In this document: positions 16,587-25,154 of the stretch, piece by piece
Layout of the letters: every line of letters begins with the position of its first letter
How positions within the stretch are numbered: the first letter of the stretch is position 1
Assembly (NCBI RefSeq): GCF_011742925.1
Contig: NZ_WAEL01000006.1
Span: forward strand, 434,001 to 498,000
Length of the DNA: 64,000 nucleotides
Source of the DNA: Fibrivirga algicola
Lineage (GTDB): Bacteria; Bacteroidota; Bacteroidia; Cytophagales; Spirosomataceae
Direction: 5' to 3'
Translations under genes and position numbers: made by a program
Notes under the pieces: generated by a model
What the model was told of the DNA's origin: nothing
Databases searched by the model: none
What the model saw: only the letters and a program-made list of their open reading frames with translations

Positions 16587-18545
16587 TTAATTCACTAAAA
16601 GAGCGGCTCCGTTTGTCGGAATCACCCACTCCACTTCCTGATTTTTGGGCAGTTTGGCCGTGGTCACCTTGCCCGTCAATTGCGCATCGTCGCTGTAGAG
16701 CTTGTACTCAGCACCAGCAGTAAGCATAGGTAATTTCAGTTTCAGTTTAATGGGTTCTTTCTGAGCATTCACCCCGGCTACGTACCATTTTCTACCCTGC
16801 CGACGAGCCAACACAACGTACCTGCCTGGATAGCCGTCAATGAAGCGAACTTCGTCCCAGGTGGTGGGCACCGTTTTCATAAAGTTGATGGCCCAGTCCG
16901 GCGCGTCGGTGAGGTTGTTGGGCGCCAGCGCAAAATGCTGCACGGCGCTCTGAAACAACACCGCCGTTGCCAGTGCGTACACGTCGGATGTCACGCGTTT
17001 TGAGCCACGGTTGGGCGTGTTGTTGGCGTTGTAGAATTTATTGAGCGCACTGCCGCCAAAATCCATGCTGCCCACGGTGTTGCGGATGAATGGGTGCAGG
17101 GTGGCATTGAACGCTTCTCTGTCATTACTTCCCTGCGAAAAAGCCAGATTTTCGCTGGCCAGAACGGCTTCGCTGGCAGCATAGTTGGGGTACATCCGCT
17201 CCCAGCCCCGGGGAAGTGTAGAGCCGTGAAAAATGCACAGGATGCCGAAGTCGTTGGCGTCGTACAAAATGTCTTCGTACAGCTTCATGGTCTCCTGCTT
17301 ATCCCCACCAAAGAAATCGACTTTGATTCCCTTCACGCCGATCTTCTTCATCCAGGCCATTTCCTTCCTACGGGCGATTGTGTTGTCCATGATGCCACGT
17401 GGCCCCTGGGGAGCGTCGTTCCAGTAGCCGTTTGAATTGTACCACAAATACAGGCTAACCCCTTTGCTGGCCCCATATTTGGCCAGTTCAGCTATTTTAT
17501 CCTTTCCAATTTGCGTGTCCCACAAGGCATCAACCAGAATGGTTTTGTAGCCCATCGCCGCACTGAAATCGATGTACCGAACTTGTTCATTATACACTGT
17601 TCGGCCGTCCATGCCAATGATCCAGCTCCAGCTTCCCTTGGTGTACTCGTATGTCTGAGACCCCTCGTAGCGCGGTTCAACCACATCGAAGGGGACGGTG
17701 GTTTCAACGATGGGAGACAGCGTCTCGCCGACAGTAATGGTACGCCAGGGCGTTTCGCCGGGCAGGGGAATACCCGGCGCCGACGTGCCGATGCCGTTGT
17801 TTTCATCGGGCATCGGAAAGCCAATCGTATACAGGCCGTCAGTATGGCCAATCAGGCGGCTGCCACAGTAGCGGCTGTCAACGCCCGTTTCTGAAACCAA
17901 GACCCAGCCGTTGGTATTGACCTTGAATAAGCAGGGGAATGTGTAGCCATTACCCCGTCCGTTTTTGCCCAACGTATCGTCGACCGTATATGGGATCTCG
18001 TAGCTGGGCATGGTCCGGGCAAAACCCACCATCGCTTTGCTTTGCGCCGACAGAAACGTGGTGGTACCGGCTGGAAACGTAAAGCCCGTTTTTTCTTCAT
18101 TGATCACGCAGGAACGGGACGCCTTTTGCGGATACACTTTGTATCGGAACGCCACATCGTTGTTGCTCACCCGGAACGTAATGTCGATGGCCGAAGCATT
18201 GTCTTTCGAGTACGAAATGACGCCTTCATTAGCCACGTAATGCACCCTGCTCTGCTTGATGTTCGGCAACTCGTAGGTGTTGTCAAGCTTGCTGATCGCC
18301 AGCGCTTTCCCCACGGATAGTCCTTCCGTGAAATCGCCCACATTCGTTTTTAAACCGAGTGGGGACTTCACGACAAACGATTTGCCATTCAGCGACACGC
18401 TGTAGGCTGGCTTCCCATTGTCGAGCGACAAGGTGACCAGCAATTTCCCATTCGGGCTACTTACTACCGAATTGGCAGGCTGCGCGCTAGCCCAAAATGG
18501 AATTATTAGAAAAAGAAGAAATGTATAGTTCAGTTTATTTTTCAT
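16587..18545 (-). CDS. GH97 alpha-glycosidase, retaining alpha-galactosidase type
   Basis: A 652-residue exported GH97 enzyme; MKNKLNYTFLLFL at 18545 opens the signal peptide (1-21, WASAQ), and the upstream extension overlaps the neighbouring GH43. The N-terminal beta-super-sandwich (about 25-290) leads into a TIM barrel. In the barrel GIKVDFFGG places Asp410 where retaining GH97b alpha-galactosidases carry their nucleophile, whereas inverting SusB-like enzymes have no Asp there; NYAASEAV offers Glu459 as acid/base. Glutamates for calcium are plausible at EAV and ENL. GH97 is unusual beside xylanases; alpha-galactosyl decorations occur on some cereal xylans. It is 13 bases after a GH43 gene. 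The retaining mechanism is a motif-based inference. Confidence 0.9.
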   Translation of the reverse strand: MKNKLNYTFLLFLIIPFWASAQPANSVVSSPNGKLLVTLSLDNGKPAYSVSLNGKSFVVKSPLGLKTNVGDFTEGLSVGKALAISKLDNTYELPNIKQSRVHYVANEGVISYSKDNASAIDITFRVSNNDVAFRYKVYPQKASRSCVINEEKTGFTFPAGTTTFLSAQSKAMVGFARTMPSYEIPYTVDDTLGKNGRGNGYTFPCLFKVNTNGWVLVSETGVDSRYCGSRLIGHTDGLYTIGFPMPDENNGIGTSAPGIPLPGETPWRTITVGETLSPIVETTVPFDVVEPRYEGSQTYEYTKGSWSWIIGMDGRTVYNEQVRYIDFSAAMGYKTILVDALWDTQIGKDKIAELAKYGASKGVSLYLWYNSNGYWNDAPQGPRGIMDNTIARRKEMAWMKKIGVKGIKVDFFGGDKQETMKLYEDILYDANDFGILCIFHGSTLPRGWERMYPNYAASEAVLASENLAFSQGSNDREAFNATLHPFIRNTVGSMDFGGSALNKFYNANNTPNRGSKRVTSDVYALATAVLFQSAVQHFALAPNNLTDAPDWAINFMKTVPTTWDEVRFIDGYPGRYVVLARRQGRKWYVAGVNAQKEPIKLKLKLPMLTAGAEYKLYSDDAQLTGKVTTAKLPKNQEVEWVIPTNGAALLVN

Positions 18546-18558
18546 AAACGAGTGGACG

Positions 18559-20130
18559 CTATTGTCCAGAAATTTTAGGCTCAATTCGGAAGAAATCGAA
18601 GTCGGCGAAGCCGCCTGTTTGCGTAGTAGCGTAGTTGAACAGACCAAAGCGATAGCCCATAAAGTGCGGAATGGTATACGGCATTTTCAGCGCTTCGCCA
18701 ATGGCTGTCCAGGTGGTACCATCGAGGCTGTAGAAGAAATGGGCGGTGTCTTTGCGGTCGCGGAAATCGCATTCGGCTTTCAGGTAAACCGTTTTCTGGT
18801 TCAGCGGAACGCGCTGCACTTCCACCGGCTTGCCCGGACTGGCGTTGACCATCACAATCGATTTTGCGCCGTTCTCCATTTTCACACCCACCAGCCCATA
18901 ATTCTTTTGCAGCAGGCTCAGCCCGGCAAAATCACCGTCCTTCAGGTTCGACACATCCAGCATCGTGACTCCTGAACTCTCTGGGCCGATAGTACGCTGG
19001 GTCAGCGTGTTGCGAGCCATCACGAACGAGGTATCCGTTCGGCCAGTTTTCAGGCGAAGAAAGCCTTTCCGATCCGACACCGACCAGAGCCTATTGTCGG
19101 GGTTGTGATTCCACTGCCAAACCAGCGGGAGAGCAGGGTCGCCTTTTTTGCGGGTGAATTCATCGGAGTTCACGATACCGGGAATCAGCCCTTTGCTGGC
19201 GGGCAGGTTAAGCGTTTGGGGCACTTTGCCGTTTTCGCCCAATACCGGCCAGCCGTCTTTCCACTCGACGGGCACCAGGTACGGAATGCGGCCTACTCCA
19301 CCAAAGTCGCGGAACAGGTACGAATACCATTTTCCATCGGGCGTGTCGATCAGCCCGCCTTGCGCCACGCCCATATCCTGTAAGGCCACACGCCCTTCCC
19401 ACGGGCCGGTGATTTTGTCGGCCCGGTGGATGATGACCGTCCGCATGCCGCCACGTGGCCACGAGATGTTGAAGAGGTAGTATTTGCCGTTGACCTTGAA
19501 GAGTTGTGATCCTTCAGCGGGTAGACCTCCGCCCGTACCCGATGGCGTGCTGGCGTTCTCGATGATGACCTGCTCGGTGGTGCCGGGCTTCACGCCTGAC
19601 GCATCAGCATTTAGCTCGACCAGTCGGAGCTTACCCGCGCCGTAAATCAGGTACGTTCGGCCATCGTCGTCGAAAAATAGGCTGTGGTCGTGGTACGACG
19701 GTTTGAAGGATAGCTCTTTCCAGGGGCCTTTCTCGATGTTTTTGGTAGTGTACACGTGGGTCCGGCCGCTGGTCTGCGCAAAGGTTGTCGCGTAGTACGT
19801 GCCCTTGTGGTAGCGCAGGCTGCTGGCCCACGATCCGCGACCGTAAGTGCTTTTGCCGTTGTTCAGGCTCATGGCGTCTACCGTTGTCAGCGTATCATAG
19901 GCGTAACCCACCAACTGCCAGTTGATCAGGTCGTTCGACTTCATGATCGGCAGCCCCGGGCTCATATGCATGGTGGTGCTACTCATGTAGTAGGTGTTAC
20001 CCACCCGAATCATGGCCAGATCGGGTACGTCGGCGAAAACCACCGGGTTCTGGGCCGTTTGCGCCATCAGGGCAACGTACCTGAACAGCAGCAGTGTTAG
20101 CAGGCTGTATTGAAACAACTTGTTTTTCAT
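18559..20130 (-). CDS. GH43 glycosidase with concanavalin-like C-terminal domain
   Basis: A 523-residue exported enzyme, signal peptide 1-23 (ALMAQ). The GH43 propeller spans about 28-320 with base Asp37 in ADVPDLAMIRVG (the usual YPDP reads VPDL here), modulator Asp148 in YHDHSLFFDDDG and acid Glu206 in LPAEGSQLF. A beta-xylosidase-type concanavalin-like domain fills about 325-520 (LPLVWQWNHNPDNRLWSV, DGTTWTAIGEALKMP, ADFDFFRIEP). Members of this type release xylose or arabinose from short substrates, often arabinoxylan fragments. It lies 24 bases after the VOC gene and 13 before GH97, so these three are surely co-transcribed. The ADVPD variant sets it apart from the other two GH43 enzymes in the window. 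Confidence 0.92.
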   Translation of the reverse strand: MKNKLFQYSLLTLLLFRYVALMAQTAQNPVVFADVPDLAMIRVGNTYYMSSTTMHMSPGLPIMKSNDLINWQLVGYAYDTLTTVDAMSLNNGKSTYGRGSWASSLRYHKGTYYATTFAQTSGRTHVYTTKNIEKGPWKELSFKPSYHDHSLFFDDDGRTYLIYGAGKLRLVELNADASGVKPGTTEQVIIENASTPSGTGGGLPAEGSQLFKVNGKYYLFNISWPRGGMRTVIIHRADKITGPWEGRVALQDMGVAQGGLIDTPDGKWYSYLFRDFGGVGRIPYLVPVEWKDGWPVLGENGKVPQTLNLPASKGLIPGIVNSDEFTRKKGDPALPLVWQWNHNPDNRLWSVSDRKGFLRLKTGRTDTSFVMARNTLTQRTIGPESSGVTMLDVSNLKDGDFAGLSLLQKNYGLVGVKMENGAKSIVMVNASPGKPVEVQRVPLNQKTVYLKAECDFRDRKDTAHFFYSLDGTTWTAIGEALKMPYTIPHFMGYRFGLFNYATTQTGGFADFDFFRIEPKISGQ

Positions 20131-20154
20131 GGGATGTATACAGATGATCGAACT

Positions 20155-20676
20155 CTATTGAAGGGGACCGATTAGTTCGATGAATGTTCCGTCGGGGTCC
20201 TGTACAAGCACAAAGTGAGCTTTGGCATTCAGGGGTGTGGGGGTACTGCCCCGGAAGGGTACTTTCATCTGGGTCAGCCGGTCGATGATCGGTTGCAGGG
20301 CTTTTACCTGAATGGTGATGTACTGCACACCCGTATCGTCCTGAATGTAATTGGCCTTCGGATGTGGCGACTTTTTCCCGAAGCTCATTAGTTTCCAGTC
20401 AGTAGCTTCGGGGCTGTTCTCGAGCTTCAGCATGGTCACGTTCGTAGCTACGCCGTTGCTCAGGCCGGAGCGTTTGCCGAACTCTTCGTTGATAGTGAAG
20501 CTGCCAGTCTTAACCATGCCGATGCCATTTACGTAGAAGTCGATCGAGCGGTCGATGTCGGCGACCACGACCCCCACGCCGATGGTTTTACTTGAGAAGT
20601 TAGACTGACAATAGGCGGTTACTATACAGCTAATTACCAATAGTGTTATTTTGACACATTTAACTATAGTATTCAT
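20155..20676 (-). CDS. Exported VOC (glyoxalase/bleomycin resistance-fold) protein
   Basis: A 173-residue protein with a signal peptide at about 1-23 (VTAYCQ; a Cys is there but no proper lipobox). The rest is one vicinal-oxygen-chelate unit pair: IGVGVVVADIDRSIDFYVNG at about 32-51 opens the first beta-alpha-beta-beta-beta module and VQYITIQVKALQPIIDRL the second, ending FVLVQDPDGTFIELIGP with the conserved Glu of the metal site. VOC proteins are usually cytosolic dioxygenases or isomerases; an exported one inside a glycan operon is odd. It follows GH43 (20788) by 111 bases and precedes another GH43 by 24. A role on phenolics freed by feruloyl esterases is possible, but there is no direct evidence. 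Confidence 0.85.
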   Translation of the reverse strand: MNTIVKCVKITLLVISCIVTAYCQSNFSSKTIGVGVVVADIDRSIDFYVNGIGMVKTGSFTINEEFGKRSGLSNGVATNVTMLKLENSPEATDWKLMSFGKKSPHPKANYIQDDTGVQYITIQVKALQPIIDRLTQMKVPFRGSTPTPLNAKAHFVLVQDPDGTFIELIGPLQ

Positions 20677-20787
20677 CCCTTTGCTTGGTTTGTGAAGGTG
20701 GGTTAATGGGCGAGTAGTACCCCGATTTGACTAAAGCGCAGCGGCCGGGCGTTTGAATGGGCAAAACAAGCCCGACCACTTTATTTA

Positions 20788-22461
20788 CTACTTATACATG
20801 GGATCGTCGCCTTTGTATTTCAGGAACTTGAACGAAGCCGAATTCTCAGATTTTTCGCCCGATGATGTGGCATACAGGCCATACACGCAACCAATGAAGC
20901 TGTTGGCCACTTTGGTGCTCAAAAATTTGCCATCAACCTGATCTTTCAACAAGGTCCAGTTCTTTCCATCGGTCGAGTAGTAGAAACTGTATAAGGCCCC
21001 GTCCGACTGTAGTTTGAAATTCACCTTCGCAGTCGAAGCAGGTAAAGGCACTTCGGTGATTAATTCCAGCGCTTTGTCTTTGCTCTTGAACAACTGAACC
21101 ACGTCTTTACCATCCTTTTTTGATTTGGCCGCGAAGTAGAAATGGCGTTCATCCTGGAAAATCACCAAACCCGCTTTTTCATTATCCGTTTTTGGCGAAA
21201 AGCGTAGTTCAGTTTCGGCGGTGCTTGTCAAATGCTGCTGACGCTTACCCACAAATGAAGGATTGCCGGCTTCTGAAATTGTTTCCGGTTTGAGCTTAAG
21301 CGTCAATCCATTGGCCTTTGACGTTTTAAACGAACTGCTATCTACGGTTCTCAAAAAAAGCATTGATAGATCAAGCCCTTTGTCAAACGTCATCGTATAC
21401 TCGAAGTTACCACTTTGTGGCAACGCCCCTTTCTGTTTTACTTCTTTGATGTTGGTCTTGTATTGATACGCAATGGCTTTCTCGCCGTGTTCGATCATCG
21501 GCCAATCGTTTACCCACGTTAGCGGAGCGATGAACATTTCACGACCGGTGTTATAAAAATCGCCTTCGTAGGGACGTACCGCCAGGAAAATCGAATACCA
21601 ATTGCCATCGGGACCTTCGATAAATTGAGCGTGCCCGGCCGACGTAATCGGGTTGGGTCGGTCGGCTGGTAAACCTCGTTGCGTCAGCACCGGATTGCCG
21701 TCAAACGGTACGTAAGGTCCCCAAATATCTTGGCTGCGCAATGCCACCTGCGAGTGATTGACAGAGGTTCCACCTTCGGCCGCATACAGGATGTACCAAC
21801 CGTTATGCTTCAAAATATGGGGTCCTTCGATCCAAACTGGCTTTTTTGAGAGGTCTACGCCACCATTTACCAGTTGCTTTTCTTCGCCCAGTACCGTTAG
21901 ATTCTTGTAGTCGAACTCGTACATCCGGATGGTGCGGTGGCCCGAATACAGCGGTTTGCGATCGGGTGCATCACTGTTGTAAATGATGTAGGCTTTGTCG
22001 GTTTCTTCATCGAAATAAATGGAGGGGTCAATTCCTTTTACCTGCGGAATTTTTACCGGGTTGCTATAAGGCCCCCCCGGATTTTTGGACGTTACGACAA
22101 AATTGCCATCGTGGTCAATGTCGGTGCAGGTGACGTAGAACGTCCCTTTGTAATAACTAATGGCCGGGGCAAACAGACCGCGCGTCATACGCTCACCCAT
22201 GAACTCCATTTGCGATGGACGGTTGATCACATTGCCGATTTGCTTCCAGTTTTTCAGGTCGCGGCTGTGCATGATCGGTAAACCCGGGAAATACGAAAAC
22301 GTGGAATGTACCGAATAATAGTCAGACCCCACCCGCACGATGCTTGGATCAGGGTAAAAGCCGGTCAGGATGGGGTTTGTCAGCGTGGTTTGAGCCCACA
22401 GGGAGTGGCTCAGTATAACGCAAAGTGCCGTACAAACGGCCGAAATCAAGTATTTACGCAT
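20788..22461 (-). CDS. GH43 beta-xylosidase (subfamily 11/12-like)
   Basis: A 557-residue exported enzyme with signal peptide 1-24 (SLWAQ). The propeller has base Asp38 in GFYPDPSIVRVG, modulator Asp145 in KGIDPSIYFD and acid Glu212 in WIEGPHIL. FSYFPGLPIMHSRDLKNW is the strand pattern typical of XynB-like beta-xylosidases. A C-terminal concanavalin-like domain (about 345-550, STAETELRFSP, HFYFAAKSKKDG, GKNWTLLKDQVDG) is the usual partner that closes the active site in these enzymes. It is likely periplasmic, releasing xylose or arabinose from oligosaccharides. It follows GH95 by 47 bases. Of the three GH43 genes it has the most canonical motifs. Confidence 0.93.
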   Translation of the reverse strand: MRKYLISAVCTALCVILSHSLWAQTTLTNPILTGFYPDPSIVRVGSDYYSVHSTFSYFPGLPIMHSRDLKNWKQIGNVINRPSQMEFMGERMTRGLFAPAISYYKGTFYVTCTDIDHDGNFVVTSKNPGGPYSNPVKIPQVKGIDPSIYFDEETDKAYIIYNSDAPDRKPLYSGHRTIRMYEFDYKNLTVLGEEKQLVNGGVDLSKKPVWIEGPHILKHNGWYILYAAEGGTSVNHSQVALRSQDIWGPYVPFDGNPVLTQRGLPADRPNPITSAGHAQFIEGPDGNWYSIFLAVRPYEGDFYNTGREMFIAPLTWVNDWPMIEHGEKAIAYQYKTNIKEVKQKGALPQSGNFEYTMTFDKGLDLSMLFLRTVDSSSFKTSKANGLTLKLKPETISEAGNPSFVGKRQQHLTSTAETELRFSPKTDNEKAGLVIFQDERHFYFAAKSKKDGKDVVQLFKSKDKALELITEVPLPASTAKVNFKLQSDGALYSFYYSTDGKNWTLLKDQVDGKFLSTKVANSFIGCVYGLYATSSGEKSENSASFKFLKYKGDDPMYK

Positions 22462-22508
22462 GTAGTTGATAAGCTAAAAAATCTGACTGGTACTGGTAAA
22501 TAGGGGCG

Positions 22509-25004
22509 TTAGTACATCACCAGCGAATATACCTTGCCGGGCTGGGTTGCCAGATCGTATAGGTTGGCACCTTTCAGCACGGGAGGCGCAAGGCTGGCTT
22601 TAGCGGATACGATCGGTGTCGGCGTATTTTCGGTGACGTAAAACGGATTGGGGTTCGGGCCGGAAGCCTGCTTCAGCGCAACGCCTTTACTCGCTTTCAG
22701 CGCGTTGGGGGTACGTACACGGAGGTTGCCGCCCAGGTTCGATTTGATGTCGACTTTTGTTAGCTTGCCTCCGTTCCACTCCATGTTTACCACTTCGAAC
22801 CCACCAATGGCCCGCAGGCCCCTGATGCTGCCGGTTGGCCAAACGTCGGGCAGAGCGGGCAGCAGATGAATCGCGCCGTCGGCGCTTTGCATCAGCATCT
22901 CGGTGATGCCCGAGGTGCAGCCGAAGTTACCGTCGATCTGAAACGGCGGGTGGGCATCGAACAGGTTGTTGTAGGTGCCGCCCCCTTCTTTCGTGACGCC
23001 CAGCGGCGTAAGCTGATTCTGAATGAGCGTGTAGGCATGGTTCCCGTCCTGCAGGCGCGCCCACCAGTTCACTTTCCAGCCCATGCTCCAGCCCGTCGAT
23101 ACATCGCCCCGGTGAACGAGGGAGGTGCGGGCCGCACTGTATAGCTCGGGCGTTCGGTAAGGCGACAGCTGGTTCGACGGAAACAGGCCGTACAGATGCG
23201 AAATGTGGCGGTGCTTGTCGTTTGGATCGTCAATGTCTTCCAGCCATTCCTGCAACTGCCCGTGCTGACCAATGTGCATCGGGGGCAGTTTACTGCGCAT
23301 TTGCTTCAGCGTATCCACAAAAGCGGCATCCTGTCTCAGCAGTTCAGCCGCCCGAATCGTCGTGGTGAATACATCGAACGCAATCTGGTTATCCATGGTG
23401 GTGCCTGCATCCAGCGACGAACCGCCGTGGGCTTTGGGTGCGTTTTCGGGCGACGTACCTGGGTTGACCACCAGCCAGTGGTACCTGGGGTGATCGACCA
23501 GATAATCGGCATAGAACCGGGCTGCTCCTTTCAGAATGGGGTAGGCTGAGGCCAGAAACTTCTTGTCGCCACTATACAGGTAGTGTTCCCACAGGTGCTG
23601 GCTGGTCCAGCCGCCACCGGCTACCCACATGCCCCAGAGGGCGCCGTCGACGGCACCCGTTGCCCGCCAGATATCAGTGTTGTGATGGGCCATCCAGCCG
23701 CGTGCGCCGTACATGATCCGCGCTGTTTCCTGGCCGGTTTCTGACATGTCGCGTACCATCTGCAAAAATGGCTCGTGCAGCTCGGCCAGATTGGTTTTTT
23801 CGGCCGGCCAGTAGTTCATCTGGGCGTTGATGTTGATCGTGTACTTGCTGTCCCAGGGTGGCCGCATCCTGTTATTCCAGATCCCCTGTAAGTTGGCGGG
23901 CTGACCGCCGGGCTGCGACGATGAGATCAGCAGATAGCGGCCGTATTGATAGTAGAGCGTGACCAGATGCGGGTCATTGACCGAGCGGAAATTGGCCAGT
24001 CGTTCATCGGTCGGCCGCGCCGCCACGTCGGTAGTGCCCAGGTCTAGCCTGACCCGGTTGAAATAGCGTTGGTGGGCCGCTGTATGGGCCTGTGCCAGGC
24101 TGGCATACGACTTGGCATACGCCTTACTTAGGTACGTTGCTGCGCGCGCGTTTTCATTGGCGCTGATGTCTTTGTAGGTAACGAAATTAGTGGCGATCGA
24201 CACGTAAATCGTCGCGGCGTTTGCGCCTTGTACCGTCAGTGAGGTGTCGTTGGCCGTCAGCGAGCCGCCTTCTGCTTTTATACGGGCGATGCCTTTGAAC
24301 CGGACCATCCCTTTCACGCCTTCGTGATCTGATGTGGTGCCAGCAATGGTCAGGTCTTTATCGGGCGTTGTTTTTAGCACCGAATTAGCCTGTGGAGTCG
24401 AGTAAGAAGCCTTAAACGATAGCTTGCCCGGCTGGCTGGCCGTAAGCCGCACTACCAGCACCTGGTCGGGCATCGAGGCCAGTACTTCGCGGGTGTAGGT
24501 GACCCCATTCACCGTGTACGTTGTTTTGGCAACGGCCCGCTCAATGTCCAGGTCGCGGTAATAGCTGGTGTACTTTTCATGCCCGTCGAACGTCAGGTGA
24601 AGGCTCCCTACCGGCTGAAACATCTGCCCCTGCGACTTTTTAGACAGCATGGCTTTGTTGGCCAACTGCTCTGCTTCTTTCTGCTTGCCGTCGAAAATCA
24701 GTCGCCGCACTTCGGGCAGGGCCGCCAGCGCATCGGGGTTATCGTTGCGGTTCGGGCTGCCGCTCCAGACGGTGTGCTCGTTGAGCTGGATAGTCTCTCT
24801 GGGTACGTTGCCGTATACCATCGCACCCAGTCGGCCATTGCCAACGGGCAGGGCATTTTCCCAGGTTTGCCCCGAAGGTTTATTGTACCAAAGTTTCAGC
24901 GGAGACTTCGTTTGCGCGAAACTAGCCGTCGTGATGATCAGCAGGAAAAAAACGACGCATTGTCTCCTTGCCGTTATTATGAAAATGGAATTAAAAAAGG
25001 TCAT
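22509..25004 (-). CDS. GH95 alpha-L-fucosidase/alpha-L-galactosidase
   Basis: An 831-residue exported GH95 enzyme. The frame is open further upstream, but the start at 25004 is preferred because the signal peptide follows it (hydrophobic 15-30, ASFAQ). The N-terminal sandwich opens with [20 protein letters not shown]. The inverting site is complete: Asn391 and Asn393 in [12 protein letters not shown], Glu520 in TSPENAPK as acid, and Asp691 in QIDGNFG. The residue two before Asn391 is Thr389. In the fucosidase AfcA that place holds a His; a Thr there is, as I recall, linked to alpha-L-galactosidase activity in a Bacteroides xylan enzyme. L-galactose ends occur on corn xylan side chains, so that activity suits the locus. 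Family is firm, sugar preference is inferred. Confidence 0.92.
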   Translation of the reverse strand: MTFFNSIFIITARRQCVVFFLLIITTASFAQTKSPLKLWYNKPSGQTWENALPVGNGRLGAMVYGNVPRETIQLNEHTVWSGSPNRNDNPDALAALPEVRRLIFDGKQKEAEQLANKAMLSKKSQGQMFQPVGSLHLTFDGHEKYTSYYRDLDIERAVAKTTYTVNGVTYTREVLASMPDQVLVVRLTASQPGKLSFKASYSTPQANSVLKTTPDKDLTIAGTTSDHEGVKGMVRFKGIARIKAEGGSLTANDTSLTVQGANAATIYVSIATNFVTYKDISANENARAATYLSKAYAKSYASLAQAHTAAHQRYFNRVRLDLGTTDVAARPTDERLANFRSVNDPHLVTLYYQYGRYLLISSSQPGGQPANLQGIWNNRMRPPWDSKYTININAQMNYWPAEKTNLAELHEPFLQMVRDMSETGQETARIMYGARGWMAHHNTDIWRATGAVDGALWGMWVAGGGWTSQHLWEHYLYSGDKKFLASAYPILKGAARFYADYLVDHPRYHWLVVNPGTSPENAPKAHGGSSLDAGTTMDNQIAFDVFTTTIRAAELLRQDAAFVDTLKQMRSKLPPMHIGQHGQLQEWLEDIDDPNDKHRHISHLYGLFPSNQLSPYRTPELYSAARTSLVHRGDVSTGWSMGWKVNWWARLQDGNHAYTLIQNQLTPLGVTKEGGGTYNNLFDAHPPFQIDGNFGCTSGITEMLMQSADGAIHLLPALPDVWPTGSIRGLRAIGGFEVVNMEWNGGKLTKVDIKSNLGGNLRVRTPNALKASKGVALKQASGPNPNPFYVTENTPTPIVSAKASLAPPVLKGANLYDLATQPGKVYSLVMY

Positions 25005-25154
25005 TTGCGTGTAGGAAATGGTATCATTTGTAGATAAAAAGCAGCAAGCACGACATTTTCTGTGTCTCTGTGACTGCGAAATATGCGCTACGAGGTAGAT
25101 AAGCCATTTACTCATCAATTATAATCCTCTTGCCAATAATTTATCTGTACAAGC

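Noticed and set aside
25005-25118. N-terminal extension of the GH95 gene
   Set aside because: The added 38 residues precede a proper signal peptide and look like non-coding translation (many Cys, His, Arg), so the start at 25004 is kept. The same reasoning removed upstream extensions of the CE6, GH30, GH97 and 7786-8862 esterase genes.
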